Shown piece after piece: positions 1 through 8,132 of a stretch of 47,910 nt of DNA. The stretch covers positions 3,974-51,883 of the forward strand of contig PBDG01000046.1 of the NCBI GenBank assembly GCA_002717225.1, read 5' to 3'. The position numbers and the translations under genes were made by a program. The notes under the pieces are model-generated. The model saw only the letters and a list, made by a program, of their open reading frames with translations, ran no database searches and was not told the DNA's origin. Source of the DNA: Rhodospirillaceae bacterium. GTDB lineage: Bacteria > Pseudomonadota > Alphaproteobacteria > UBA828. How positions within the stretch are numbered: position 1 is the first letter of the stretch; each line of letters starts with the position of its first letter.

Positions 1-1211
1 CCGGCAGGTCCGCCGCCGAGAGCAAGAAAAAGCTGCCCCACGTAAGGTTCTCCGCTGCGGCGCATATCAGAGCCAGAGATCACAGCCATCGCCGCTCCCA
101 TGCTGGATGCACCCTCGGCCAATCCATAACCTTCACCGAGGCGCGCGAACGCGCCCTGGATAGCGTAAATAAGACGCTCTGCGACATTGGTGGTGCAGAC
201 CGAACAGCTGTAAGGGAAAGCCGGGCGGCCAACGACGCAATTATCTCGCAGACGCACGCGGATGCGCCGGAAGGCCCCCGAATTATGTGGGATATCTTCA
301 TCGAGGCAGTTGAGTATAGCAGTGAGCGCGTTAGCGATGGAGCTTGCTTCAGTTTGGTTGAGGCCGCAATCGACACAATCCATGTTGTCGCGTAGGTCGA
401 TTTCGACCGTCTCTGCTTCGGCGTCGATGGTAAGGTTGACATTGATCGGTATACCTTCGGGCAGAATGGGTTGGACCGGATCATGGACGCTTTTGTGATG
501 CAATCTCGCCGAGGGCAGGGAGCGGATCGCATCTGCCATGCGCGCCTCGGAATAATTCATCCAGCGGGTGATGAAGCAGAGCACGGTTTCTTTGCCGTAT
601 TTTTTACAAAGCTCTTGGAGGCGCCGTTCGCCGATTCGCACTGCACCGATCAGTGCGAGGAAGTCGCCATGCCATTGATCCGGCACGCGGATGCGGCGTT
701 GGCACATGCGTATGATATCCGCAACCATCTCATAGTTACGTTGCACCCGGACGCAGGGAAATATCAGTGCGCCTTCTTCGTAAATATCGCGAGCGAACGC
801 GTGATAGGTGGTTGGCGCGCTGTTGCCAATATCGGCCTGATGTGCTTTTGCGCAGACGGTAAAACAATGCACGCCGTCAATGAAGATAGGTGCAAGCAGC
901 GTGTGGTCAGCGGCATGGGAATTGCCGAGATAGGGATCGTTATGAAGGAAAGCGTCGCCCTCAGTGAGATCATCATGCAACTCGCGCATCGCTTTCGATT
1001 GCAGGGAGGCACCGAATACATGTACGGGTAAGCCGTCCGCTGCAGTTACGAGTTCGTCATCGGCAGTTAGAATGGCGCAGGAAAAATCCTTTGCGGCGGC
1101 GATGACGGTTGAGCGGGCGGCACGCAACAATGTGTTCGACATTTCACGTACAATACCGTCGAAGCGATTGGCAAGGATCGCCATCGTTACCGAGTCTGCA
1201 GCCGTTGTCAT
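1..1211 (-). CDS. hyuB: Hydantoinase B / oxoprolinase-type subunit, partial
   Basis: The reading frame starts at the ATG at 1211 and runs off the left edge, giving about 403 residues and no stop. The N-terminus (MTTAADSVTMAILANRFDGI) and the block FLHNDPYLGNSHAADHTL near residue 90 are typical of the HyuB family, which pairs with an ATPase-like HyuA subunit for ATP-dependent opening of hydantoins, 5-oxoproline or related cyclic amides, or for ketone carboxylation. It is the last visible member of a leftward set (alcohol dehydrogenase, GYD protein, hyuB), 20 bases after the GYD gene. No hyuA for it lies in the window; it may lie beyond the left edge. A second, complete HyuB is at 42678-44306. 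Family assignment is firm; substrate is unknown. Confidence 0.9.
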   Translation of the reverse strand, partial: MTTAADSVTMAILANRFDGIVREMSNTLLRAARSTVIAAAKDFSCAILTADDELVTAADGLPVHVFGASLQSKAMRELHDDLTEGDAFLHNDPYLGNSHAADHTLLAPIFIDGVHCFTVCAKAHQADIGNSAPTTYHAFARDIYEEGALIFPCVRVQRNYEMVADIIRMCQRRIRVPDQWHGDFLALIGAVRIGERRLQELCKKYGKETVLCFITRWMNYSEARMADAIRSLPSARLHHKSVHDPVQPILPEGIPINVNLTIDAEAETVEIDLRDNMDCVDCGLNQTEASSIANALTAILNCLDEDIPHNSGAFRRIRVRLRDNCVVGRPAFPYSCSVCTTNVAERLIYAIQGAFARLGEGYGLAEGASSMGAAMAVISGSDMRRSGEPYVGQLFLALGGGPA

Positions 1212-1231
1212 AGGTGATCCGCTTGCCGAGT

Positions 1232-1567
1232 TTAGTCGACTCCCGGGAGGCGATAGACGCCGGTTTGCTCGCCAGCAATCTTCATCGCGTCGCACGCCTC
1301 TGCTGCGCTCACCAGAACAGTGGTTGTTACGTCGGTCAGGCTTCCCGCTGAGGTTGAGGCCATCAAGATCGCCATCATGGTCTTGTTGTCGGGTGCCTCG
1401 ATAATCTCGATCAAATCGTGCTCGCCGAAAGCAAAGAAGAGATTGTGTAGCTTGCCGCCGAAGCTTTCACACACTTTCCGGGCAAGTTCCGTTCGATCTT
1501 CTGGATTGCTCACAAGGCCTTGCCACGCCTTCTGAGTATATCGGCAGCGCACGAGATAAAGGGGCAT
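1232..1567 (-). CDS. GYD-domain small protein
   Basis: This is a 111-residue cytosolic protein. The start (MPLYLVRCRYTQKAWQGLV), the FGEHDLIEIIEAPD block in the middle and a small alpha/beta layout match the GYD-domain family, whose biochemical role is not established. It sits between the alcohol dehydrogenase (39 bases upstream) and the partial hyuB (20 bases downstream), on the same strand and probably in one transcript. GYD proteins often accompany oxidoreductase and hydantoinase genes, but no direct function follows from that. There is no signal peptide or metal site. Confidence 0.8.
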   Translation of the reverse strand: MPLYLVRCRYTQKAWQGLVSNPEDRTELARKVCESFGGKLHNLFFAFGEHDLIEIIEAPDNKTMMAILMASTSAGSLTDVTTTVLVSAAEACDAMKIAGEQTGVYRLPGVD

Positions 1568-1606
1568 AAGATCACCTCGCTTCCATTTGTGTGATGCTCC
1601 CGTGGG

Positions 1607-2650
1607 TTAAGGGATCAGCACCGCCCGACCCTTAACCACTCCGGCGTGGAGATCATGCAGTGCCTGATTGGCATCAGCGAGCTTGTATTCTTTGGTGGCA
1701 AGGGTAACGAGGCCACGATCAGCCAGAGCCATTAGTTCGACTAGCTCAGCATATGTGCCGACCAAATTGCCAATAATGTTCTTTTCGGAAATGATCATAT
1801 CGATCGCCGGAATTTCGATCTTGCCGCCATAGCCGACGATGTAATAGGAGCCGGCATTGCGCGTCATCGCCAGGCCTTTCTCGATGGCGCCGCCTTCGCC
1901 GACAAAATCTATCACCGCTTCGGCGCCCTTGCCCTGGGTCATTTCTAGAACTGATTCGACCTCGTTGCTGTCTGCCTTTATGGTGTGGTGTGCGCCGCTC
2001 TCCTTGGCGAGCCCGAGGGCGAGGTCCGACATATCGACGGCAATAATTTCTGCAGGCGATAGCGCCGCCAGGCATTGGATGCCGATATGACCTAGTCCAC
2101 CAGCGCCGATCACCACTGCATACTCACCGGGTACGAGATGTGCAGCTGCCTTTTTGGCTGCACGGTATGCAGTGAGGCCGGCGTCGGTATAGGGAGCGAC
2201 TTCCTTGGGTGCTAGGCTCTGGGGTAGTTTAATTAGGGAGCGCTCGCCAGTCTTTAGCAGGTCAGCATAGCCACCTGCAGCATTGATGCCAGGAAAGCTC
2301 GATTCTTCGGCATGCATGTCTTCGCCGCGGCGGCAGGCGAGGCAATGCCCGCTGGTGACCAGTGGGTGTACAATCACTGGGTCGCCTGTCTTGACGCTTT
2401 CGACGCCGGGGCCGGTTTCCTCGACCCACCCGGCATTTTCGTGACCCATGATGTGGGGGAATTTGGTCTCGATCAGACCGCGCCACACGCCTTCAACGAT
2501 ATGGAGATCGGTTCGGCACACGCCGGCGCCGCCAATGCGCACGATGACGTCGCCAGGAGCGGCAACTTTGGGGTCTTCAACATCTTCATATGTTACGAAA
2601 GTCTCTCCTGACAAAGATTCATCATAATCATGTAATACTGCCGCTTTCAT
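1607..2650 (-). CDS. Zn-dependent NAD(P) alcohol dehydrogenase (MDR)
   Basis: This 347-residue medium-chain alcohol dehydrogenase should oxidise an alcohol or reduce an aldehyde with NAD(P). Catalytic zinc ligands are visible as C45 (GVCRTDLH) and H70-E71 (GHEN). The Rossmann nucleotide site is near residue 183 (VIGAGGLGHIG). A GGGAGA ribosome-binding site precedes the ATG. The structural zinc lobe normally has four cysteines spaced C-x2-C-x2-C-x7-C; here they are S100, C103, C106 and A114, so two ligands are gone while the surrounding RRGEDMH sequence is kept. The gene heads the leftward set with the GYD protein and hyuB. Natural substrate is unknown. Confidence 0.9.
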   Translation of the reverse strand: MKAAVLHDYDESLSGETFVTYEDVEDPKVAAPGDVIVRIGGAGVCRTDLHIVEGVWRGLIETKFPHIMGHENAGWVEETGPGVESVKTGDPVIVHPLVTSGHCLACRRGEDMHAEESSFPGINAAGGYADLLKTGERSLIKLPQSLAPKEVAPYTDAGLTAYRAAKKAAAHLVPGEYAVVIGAGGLGHIGIQCLAALSPAEIIAVDMSDLALGLAKESGAHHTIKADSNEVESVLEMTQGKGAEAVIDFVGEGGAIEKGLAMTRNAGSYYIVGYGGKIEIPAIDMIISEKNIIGNLVGTYAELVELMALADRGLVTLATKEYKLADANQALHDLHAGVVKGRAVLIP

Positions 2651-2782
2651 AATTTTCTCCCTATTGGCTCCTGCATATCATTCAATCTTGTTGATAAAGG
2701 GCCAAGGCGTGCGGCCTGTCAACGCGCTTGCTTGATTCGGTAGCCCGATAGCTTATAAAGGGTTGCGAAAGGACGTTTAAGA

Positions 2783-3070
2783 ATGACGGCACGAATATAC
2801 CGACCGGCCAAATCAGCGTCGCAATCCGGACGGGCCAACACACGCCAATGGCTGTTAGAATTTGAGCAATCCGAGAAGCGGAATATCGACGGGTTGATGG
2901 GCTGGACCGGCTCCGCTGATACCCAGGCACAGGTACGTCTCAGATTTTCGAGCCGTGGCGAGGCCGAATCATATGCCAAAAAGAACGGCCTCGTTTATGA
3001 GGTAAAAGAACCGCAGATTCGGCACGTCCGGCCGAAATCGTATACCGACAATTTTCTTCGCAAGACCTGA
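2783..3070 (+). CDS. NDUFS4-type accessory subunit of respiratory complex I
   Basis: This 95-residue protein matches the 'ETC complex I subunit conserved region' family, the bacterial counterpart of the 18-kDa NDUFS4 subunit of NADH:ubiquinone oxidoreductase. Diagnostic stretches are the N-terminal ARIYRPAKSASQSGRA, the central LMGWTGSADTQAQVRLRF and the C-terminal VRPKSYTDNF. In alphaproteobacteria it is commonly coded away from the nuo operon, as here. It is expected on the peripheral arm, on the cytoplasmic side. It is divergent from the alcohol dehydrogenase, with a 132-base shared upstream region. Confidence 0.92.
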   Translation: MTARIYRPAKSASQSGRANTRQWLLEFEQSEKRNIDGLMGWTGSADTQAQVRLRFSSRGEAESYAKKNGLVYEVKEPQIRHVRPKSYTDNFLRKT

Positions 3071-3266
3071 GACTATCTGTTAACCGACCTCGCCGAAAAT
3101 TTTGTTTATAACGTCGCCGAGAGGCAAGGGGATTTTCTCAAGGGTTGAGGGATCGTCTTGTGCCGGATGGTCCTCGCGGACCGTGGTGCCCGGGAACTGC
3201 ATCACTGTTCATTCAACTTCGTCGGCGAAAGCGCAATAGCTATATTCTATGCTGATTCAATATTGC

Positions 3267-3602
3267 TTAATGATCTCGGGAATCCATTTCGCCTTCGATT
3301 GGCAGGCCCGCTGTTACAAGCGCCACATTTTGTCTGGCTTCTTCATCACCTTTGTCCGCGGCTCGATTCCACCAGGCAATCGCTTTGGATTCGTTTTGGT
3401 CGACGTGCTCACCCCAGTAATACATGTTGCCGAGCATGCGTTGAGCTTTTGGGTCTCCTTCCGCCGCTTTTATTTCCAAGCTGGTAACCGACTCTCCCGG
3501 CCAATAGATCCAAGTATGATCGAGATTGCGAAAACCACTTTGAGAGCAGGCCGCTAGCAGCCCTGCAGCTGCGATTGAGAATACGAGATGCCTCGTTTTC
3601 AT
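3267..3602 (-). CDS. Small lipoprotein with a Sel1-like repeat
   Basis: This 111-residue protein has a type II signal peptide: basic MKTRH, a hydrophobic core and lipobox LLAAC with the lipidated cysteine at residue 19. The mature part holds one Sel1/TPR-like repeat (about residues 46-90, with AEGDPKAQRMLGNMYYWG and KAIAWWNRAADKGDEEA). Such repeats mediate protein contacts; this copy should be membrane-anchored in the periplasm. It is isolated and transcribed opposite to its neighbours. Specific role unknown. A second, cytosolic Sel1 protein is at 23512-23772. Confidence 0.8.
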   Translation of the reverse strand: MKTRHLVFSIAAAGLLAACSQSGFRNLDHTWIYWPGESVTSLEIKAAEGDPKAQRMLGNMYYWGEHVDQNESKAIAWWNRAADKGDEEARQNVALVTAGLPIEGEMDSRDH

Positions 3603-4017
3603 GGATTACTCCCCACATTTATCCATTTAGCGCAACGAAATTAACCCAAGTTGTGTCCTCACACCAACACCTTGAACGTTTTTCGAGTTAGTTCATTGAT
3701 TACTTGTTGGTTAGCCTACTGCGGCTCATTGGCAATCACGTTTTGACGATCACACAATATGGTCACCGGTATTATATACCCGATGCCTATTTACGCCCGG
3801 TAACTATTGCGCTGCTCTGCTATTTCACAAGCTTTGCCAAAATAATTAAGCAAGTTTGCTTAAGGAGATTAGCATCACCCCACGGTTGCCTTGATCTCTA
3901 TAGTATCGCTAATTTTGTGCAGTAATAGGGAGTTCACGGCAATCAATTATCGATGGCGCATCAGACGCTTGCCGAGCGCGCCGAATCATGCGAAATGGCG
4001 GTTAGGGGGTGTTCGCG
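3603..4017. other. Intergenic region with divergent promoters, no gene seen
   Basis: This 415-base, comparatively AT-rich gap separates the leftward lipoprotein from the rightward dadA-like operon. Short open frames in it do not resemble proteins. It contains one perfect palindrome (3846-3863, listed separately) and ends with the AGGGG Shine-Dalgarno at 4004-4008. It probably carries promoters for both flanking units. Confidence 0.6.
3846..3863. promoter_or_regulatory. Palindrome, candidate operator
   Basis: TTAAGCAA-GT-TTGCTTAA is a perfect inverted repeat with 8-base arms and a 2-base centre, about 155 bases before the start of the dadA-like operon. Its symmetry fits a dimeric repressor or activator site. 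No T-run follows, so it is not a terminator. The regulator is unknown. Confidence 0.4.
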
Positions 4018-5268
4018 TTGAAAGTAATCATATTCGGGGCCGGCGTGGTGGGAACGGCGGCAGCCTATTATCTTAACCAGGCCGGCCATGAGGTCACGGT
4101 GATAGAGCGTAGACCGAATGCTGGACAGGAAACCAGCTTTGCTAATGGCGGCATCGTAAGTGCTTTCACCGCCCGACCATGGGCAACGCCGGAGGTGCCG
4201 CGCATGGTTCTAAATTGGCTTGGCCGTGCGGATGGACCCTATCTTTTTCGCCTCCGCGCCGATTGGGCGCAATGGAACTGGGCGATCAAGTTTCTCCGAC
4301 AATGCACTAAAGAGCGATTCGGCCGCAGCCAAAAAATTGCTCTTCGCCTTTCGACATATAGTTATGGCTGCCTCCGGGAAGTGCGCGAGCGAGAGCAGAT
4401 CCAATATGATCAGCGCGCAGACGGTGTGCTGCATCTGTTTCAGACGCAGCAGCAATTGGATGAAGCAGCGGCAGCCGAGATGGCCGATCCCGATCCGCGT
4501 TTTCACCCTGAGGTGATTGACATGCGACGTGCCGTCGAGGTTGAACCAGCACTAGCTGCTAGTGCAGGGCGATATGCCGGTGCTCTCTTTTTTCCGCAGG
4601 ACGAATCCGGCGACGCTCATAAATTTACCGCTAGGCTCGCCGAGGCCGCTGAACGCCAGGGAGTGAATTTCCGGTTTGGTGTGGCGCTTCGCCAACTGCA
4701 ATCAGAAGGCGGACGGATCGTCGCGGCGGATACGGACCAGGGCTGTTTCGACGCCGATGCCTATGTCATGAGCATCGGTGCATTTAGTCCCCTTATCCTC
4801 AAGAAGATTGGAATTCGGGTGCCCATCTATCCGCTCAAGGGCTATTCAGTGACCATCCCAACGGCCGGCTATCACGGCACGCCGAAGGTGGCCATACACG
4901 AGGGGTCCAGGCGAGTTGTCATGAGCCGCTTGGGTAACCGTCTGCGCGCTGCAGGTACGGCGGAGCTCACTGGCTATGACGACAGTATCTCCCATACTCG
5001 AACTCAGGCGATCCTGGACGTTACCATGACGCTATTTCCCGAATGTGGCGATTCGGCCAAAGCCGAGCGTTGGGCCGGTTTCCGCCCGATGACGCCAGAC
5101 TGTTTGCCAATCCTCGGGCGCACGCGTTACTCCAATCTTTATATGGACACTGGCCACGGCAGCACCGGTTGGACTTATGCTTGCGGTTCGGGCCGGGTAA
5201 TCGCCGACATAATTTCGGGGAAAAAACCCGAAATCGATCTTGGCGGTTTGACGGCGGACCGTTTCTGA
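4018..5268 (+). CDS. DadA-type D-amino acid dehydrogenase (FAD)
   Basis: This FAD-dependent oxidoreductase of the DAO superfamily is closest to the small subunit of D-amino acid dehydrogenase, which deaminates D-amino acids to 2-oxo acids and feeds electrons to the respiratory chain. The FAD motif is at the N-terminus (FGAGVVGTAAAYYLNQAG), followed by the family block ETSFANGGIVSAF; the C-terminus has GFRPMTPDCLPILG and a GHGSTGWT motif. I chose the TTG at 4018 because AGGGG at 4004-4008 lies 9 bases before it and MKVIIFGAG is the family start; a GTG at 4009 is in frame but abuts the Shine-Dalgarno. Length is 416 residues, normal for the family. It is the first gene of an operon with hpnB-like and hcnABC-like genes (4 bases to the next). 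Confidence 0.88.
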   Translation: MKVIIFGAGVVGTAAAYYLNQAGHEVTVIERRPNAGQETSFANGGIVSAFTARPWATPEVPRMVLNWLGRADGPYLFRLRADWAQWNWAIKFLRQCTKERFGRSQKIALRLSTYSYGCLREVREREQIQYDQRADGVLHLFQTQQQLDEAAAAEMADPDPRFHPEVIDMRRAVEVEPALAASAGRYAGALFFPQDESGDAHKFTARLAEAAERQGVNFRFGVALRQLQSEGGRIVAADTDQGCFDADAYVMSIGAFSPLILKKIGIRVPIYPLKGYSVTIPTAGYHGTPKVAIHEGSRRVVMSRLGNRLRAAGTAELTGYDDSISHTRTQAILDVTMTLFPECGDSAKAERWAGFRPMTPDCLPILGRTRYSNLYMDTGHGSTGWTYACGSGRVIADIISGKKPEIDLGGLTADRF

Positions 5269-5272
5269 GCAA

Positions 5273-6433
5273 ATGCCCTGGGTCGATTTTATCTGGATTT
5301 ACCTCGCTGCGGCAGGCGCCGCCATATGGCTTGGGATATTGCTCGCCCCCTGGCAATCTTGGCGCACCCGTGAGCGTCTGGAAGTTACCCGCGCACATGA
5401 GGATCGTGATCTGAGTAACGTCACTGTGCTAATCCCAGCGCGCAATGAGGCAGATGTTATCGGCGACGTCATTACCGCGCTAGGCAGGCAGGGTAGGGGA
5501 CTTTCTATCATCCTTGTAGACGATCGCTCCGAGGATGGCACCGCCGAAATTGCGCGCTGTGATGTACCAGAAAATTGCGACCTAGAAATCGTTTCCGGGA
5601 CGGAGCTGCCACCGGGTTGGGTCGGAAAAATGTGGGCGCTGGAGCAAGGTCGTGAGCGCTTGACTCGGCCCTTAGTACTCCTCCTTGATGGCGATATTTC
5701 CCTCGTGCCCGGCACGTTATCTGCGCTTCTTGACGCCAAAAGGGAGAAGGGCGTTGTTTTTTTGTCTCTTTTAGCGGCGCTTGACATGCGCGGTTTCTGG
5801 CAGGCGTTGTTGATGCCGGCTTTCGTATATTTTTTCAAGCTGCTTTATCCTTTCTACCTTTCAAATGGTGGTGGACGACTGATCGCCGCTGCAGCGGGCG
5901 GTTGCATTTTGACAGAGCGAGATACCCTTGAGGGTATTGGTGGCTTCGCTAGCATCAAAGGCGCAATTATTGATGATTGTAGTCTGGCCCGGGCCGTCAA
6001 GCGCCAGGGTGGGCGAACTTGGATTGGTTTAACCCATGCGGTCACCAGTCTCCGGCCCTATGACGGGCTGGGTGCCATCTGGTTTATGGTTGCGCGCAGC
6101 GCCTTTACTCAATTGCGCCACTCTTTGCTTCTGCTTCTGCTTTGCACGCTTGTTTTTGCTCTTGCCTGCGCGCTGCCGTCAGTCATCCTCGTCGCCATTC
6201 CCGTGCTCGGTGCCAAGTTGATCGCAATCGCGGCGCTCCTATTTATGGTGGTGAGCTATCTGCCCACCCTTCGCTATTACAGTATTCACCCCCTGCTCGC
6301 CTTGACTATGCCGTTCATTGGTATGCTCTACCTCGCCATGACTTGGAAGTCTGCTTATGATTATTGGCGTGGGCGTCGAAGTTTATGGAAAGGTCGGGTA
6401 TATTCTAGAAATCTAAAGAAAGTTAAGTCTTGA
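5273..6433 (+). CDS. hpnB: HpnB-type hopene-associated glycosyltransferase
   Basis: This 386-residue family 2 glycosyltransferase resembles HpnB, found with hopanoid biosynthesis genes. It has an N-terminal membrane helix (about residues 4-26), the GT-A domain with VLIPARNEAD (about 52), VDDRSEDGT (about 82), PPGWVGKMWAL (about 115) and LLLDGDISL (about 138), then IDDCSLARAVKRQGG (about 228) and three or so C-terminal helices. The ending WRGRRSLWKGRVY is characteristic. It starts 4 bases after dadA and overlaps the next gene by 4 bases. It should act at the inner membrane and attach sugar to a lipid acceptor. Finding it inside an amino-acid dehydrogenase operon rather than beside hopene cyclase is odd. 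No other hopanoid gene is in the window. Confidence 0.85.
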   Translation: MPWVDFIWIYLAAAGAAIWLGILLAPWQSWRTRERLEVTRAHEDRDLSNVTVLIPARNEADVIGDVITALGRQGRGLSIILVDDRSEDGTAEIARCDVPENCDLEIVSGTELPPGWVGKMWALEQGRERLTRPLVLLLDGDISLVPGTLSALLDAKREKGVVFLSLLAALDMRGFWQALLMPAFVYFFKLLYPFYLSNGGGRLIAAAAGGCILTERDTLEGIGGFASIKGAIIDDCSLARAVKRQGGRTWIGLTHAVTSLRPYDGLGAIWFMVARSAFTQLRHSLLLLLLCTLVFALACALPSVILVAIPVLGAKLIAIAALLFMVVSYLPTLRYYSIHPLLALTMPFIGMLYLAMTWKSAYDYWRGRRSLWKGRVYSRNLKKVKS

Positions 6434-6735
6434 GCAGCGATCTACAAAACGGCCAATTCATTCGTTTGAGCGAGACCGAGCGACCCGAAATCACTATCTG
6501 TGTTGATGGTGTAGCAGTGAGGGCACTCTCAGGCGACACAGTGCTGACAGCGTTGCTTTTGGCGGGCATAAGGCTGCGCGATTTTGAGTTTGGCCCCGGA
6601 TGGCGCGCCGGCTTTTGCTTGATGGGTGCGTGCCAGGATTGTTGGGTGCTCCAGGAAAATGGCGGTACGATCCGTGCTTGTACAAGCTATGTCGCTGAAG
6701 GTATGCGCCTCTTGACGGGCCGTGACGCTGAATGA
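6430..6735 (+). CDS. [2Fe-2S] small subunit of HcnABC/LhpF-type dehydrogenase
   Basis: This 101-residue ferredoxin-like subunit carries cysteines at 63, 68, 71 and 84 (C-x4-C-x2-C-x12-C, in GFCLMGACQDCWV), as in HcnA, LhpF and the N-terminal part of sarcosine oxidase alpha. It should hold one plant-type [2Fe-2S] cluster and pass electrons between the two flavoprotein subunits. The start is TTG at 6430, in a TTGA overlap with the hpnB stop; the end overlaps the next gene by 4 bases. Strict translational coupling supports a single heterotrimer with the two following genes. Confidence 0.88.
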   Translation: MSSDLQNGQFIRLSETERPEITICVDGVAVRALSGDTVLTALLLAGIRLRDFEFGPGWRAGFCLMGACQDCWVLQENGGTIRACTSYVAEGMRLLTGRDAE

Positions 6736-8132
6736 GCGGCGAGCAAAACATACTAATTATAGGCGCCGGGCCGGCTGGGTCTCGCGCTGCTGAGGTGCTC
6801 GCTACACGTGGCCTCAAACCCGTGGTAGTGGACGAAGCGCCAGCGAGCGGCGGGCAAATTTATCGCCGCCAACCCGCAAGTTTTTGCCGCCCGGCGAAAC
6901 TTCTATATGGCTTTGAGTCAGCCAAGGCCGAAGCGTTGCACCAGAGTTTCGATAATTTGCGTGACCTGGTTGACTACCGCCCCGATACGAGTGTTTGGTC
7001 AATAGAACACAATGTAGCTTTTACCTTCGGCCCCGATGGGGTCAGACGTGTCCCATTTACCGCGCTCTTGCTCTGCACCGGCGGGGTGGATCGCGTGCTG
7101 CCAATGCCCGGCTGGACTCTGCCTGGTGCCTATACTCTTGGTGGTTCGCAGATTGCACTGAAAGCGCAAGGATGCGCCATCGGTAAGCGCACTGCCTTTA
7201 TCGGTAGTGGACCGCTGCTTTATCTAGTCGCCTATCAATACGCCCATGCCGGCGCGAAAGTAGCTGCAGTACTCGATACCGCTAAACTTGCTGATGCACT
7301 GCCAGTTCTTCCCGGCCTTTTCTCCGGCGGTAAGACCTTCTTCAAGGGTTTGTGGTATCAGAACTGGATTCGTCTGAACGGTTTGCATTTTAAGCGTGGC
7401 GTGAGGCCGATCTCAATCGAGGGTGATGTGCGGGTGAATGGCCTGCGCTATCGCATAGCCTCTGGCGCCGAGCAACGCGTCGACTGCGACGCCGTGGCAT
7501 TTGGCTGGGGAGTAAAGCCAGAATGCCAATTGGCTGAGCTTGCGGGCTGCGAGATGCGCTTTGACAGGATGGCCCGGCAATGGTTGCCCAAGAGCGATGC
7601 CGAAGGCCGCTCAAGCTTGGCGGGGGTCTATCTTGCTGGTGATGGTGCAGGGGTAATGGGCGCCGATGCAGCGGAATATCGAGGCGAGTTGGCGGCGCTC
7701 GCGCTCCTCGACGATATTGGCGAGGCTGTAAATACTAAGCGTCGGGAGACCCTCAAATCGCGCTTACGTCGTTTGCAGCGCTTCCGCGTCGCTCTTGAAC
7801 GCGCGCTGCCTTATCCGGATGGCTGGGCGGCAACTCTACCGGACAATACTATTATCTGCCGTTGCGAGGGCGTAACGGCAGGTAATATCCGCCAGAGTCA
7901 GTCCTTTGATACGGAGGAGATCAATCGCGCCAAAGCATTTACGCGGGTCGGCATGGGGCGTTGCCAGGGGCGTATGTGTGGTATTGCGGCAGCGGAGATT
8001 CTAGCTCGTGAAAAGGGTATCCCCCTTTCCGAAGTCGGCCGCCTGCGGGGTCAGGCGCCTGTCAAGCCGCTTCACATTGGCATCGCTGGTAAAGCGGCAC
8101 GCGACGACCCTGAACGGGCAGCGTCGATATGA
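6732..8132 (+). CDS. FAD/NAD(P)-type subunit of HcnB/LhpE-type dehydrogenase
   Basis: This 466-residue flavoprotein has an N-terminal dinucleotide motif (IIGAGPAGSRAAEVL, about residue 9), a second one near residue 157 (AFIGSGPLLY) and a C-terminal BFD-like iron-sulfur region with C376, C378, C411 and C416 (ICRCEGV and GRCQGRMC). This is the layout of HcnB, LhpE and opine oxidase subunit A. Together with its neighbours it should oxidise an imino or amino acid such as D-hydroxyproline, an opine or glycine and pass electrons to the quinone pool. It overlaps both flanking genes by 4 bases. The exact substrate is undetermined. Confidence 0.88.
   Translation: MSGEQNILIIGAGPAGSRAAEVLATRGLKPVVVDEAPASGGQIYRRQPASFCRPAKLLYGFESAKAEALHQSFDNLRDLVDYRPDTSVWSIEHNVAFTFGPDGVRRVPFTALLLCTGGVDRVLPMPGWTLPGAYTLGGSQIALKAQGCAIGKRTAFIGSGPLLYLVAYQYAHAGAKVAAVLDTAKLADALPVLPGLFSGGKTFFKGLWYQNWIRLNGLHFKRGVRPISIEGDVRVNGLRYRIASGAEQRVDCDAVAFGWGVKPECQLAELAGCEMRFDRMARQWLPKSDAEGRSSLAGVYLAGDGAGVMGADAAEYRGELAALALLDDIGEAVNTKRRETLKSRLRRLQRFRVALERALPYPDGWAATLPDNTIICRCEGVTAGNIRQSQSFDTEEINRAKAFTRVGMGRCQGRMCGIAAAEILAREKGIPLSEVGRLRGQAPVKPLHIGIAGKAARDDPERAASI

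Noticed and set aside
3704-3925. Possible 73-codon gene in the gap before the dadA-like gene
   Set aside because: The sequence is not protein-like, has no ribosome-binding site and covers the candidate operator.
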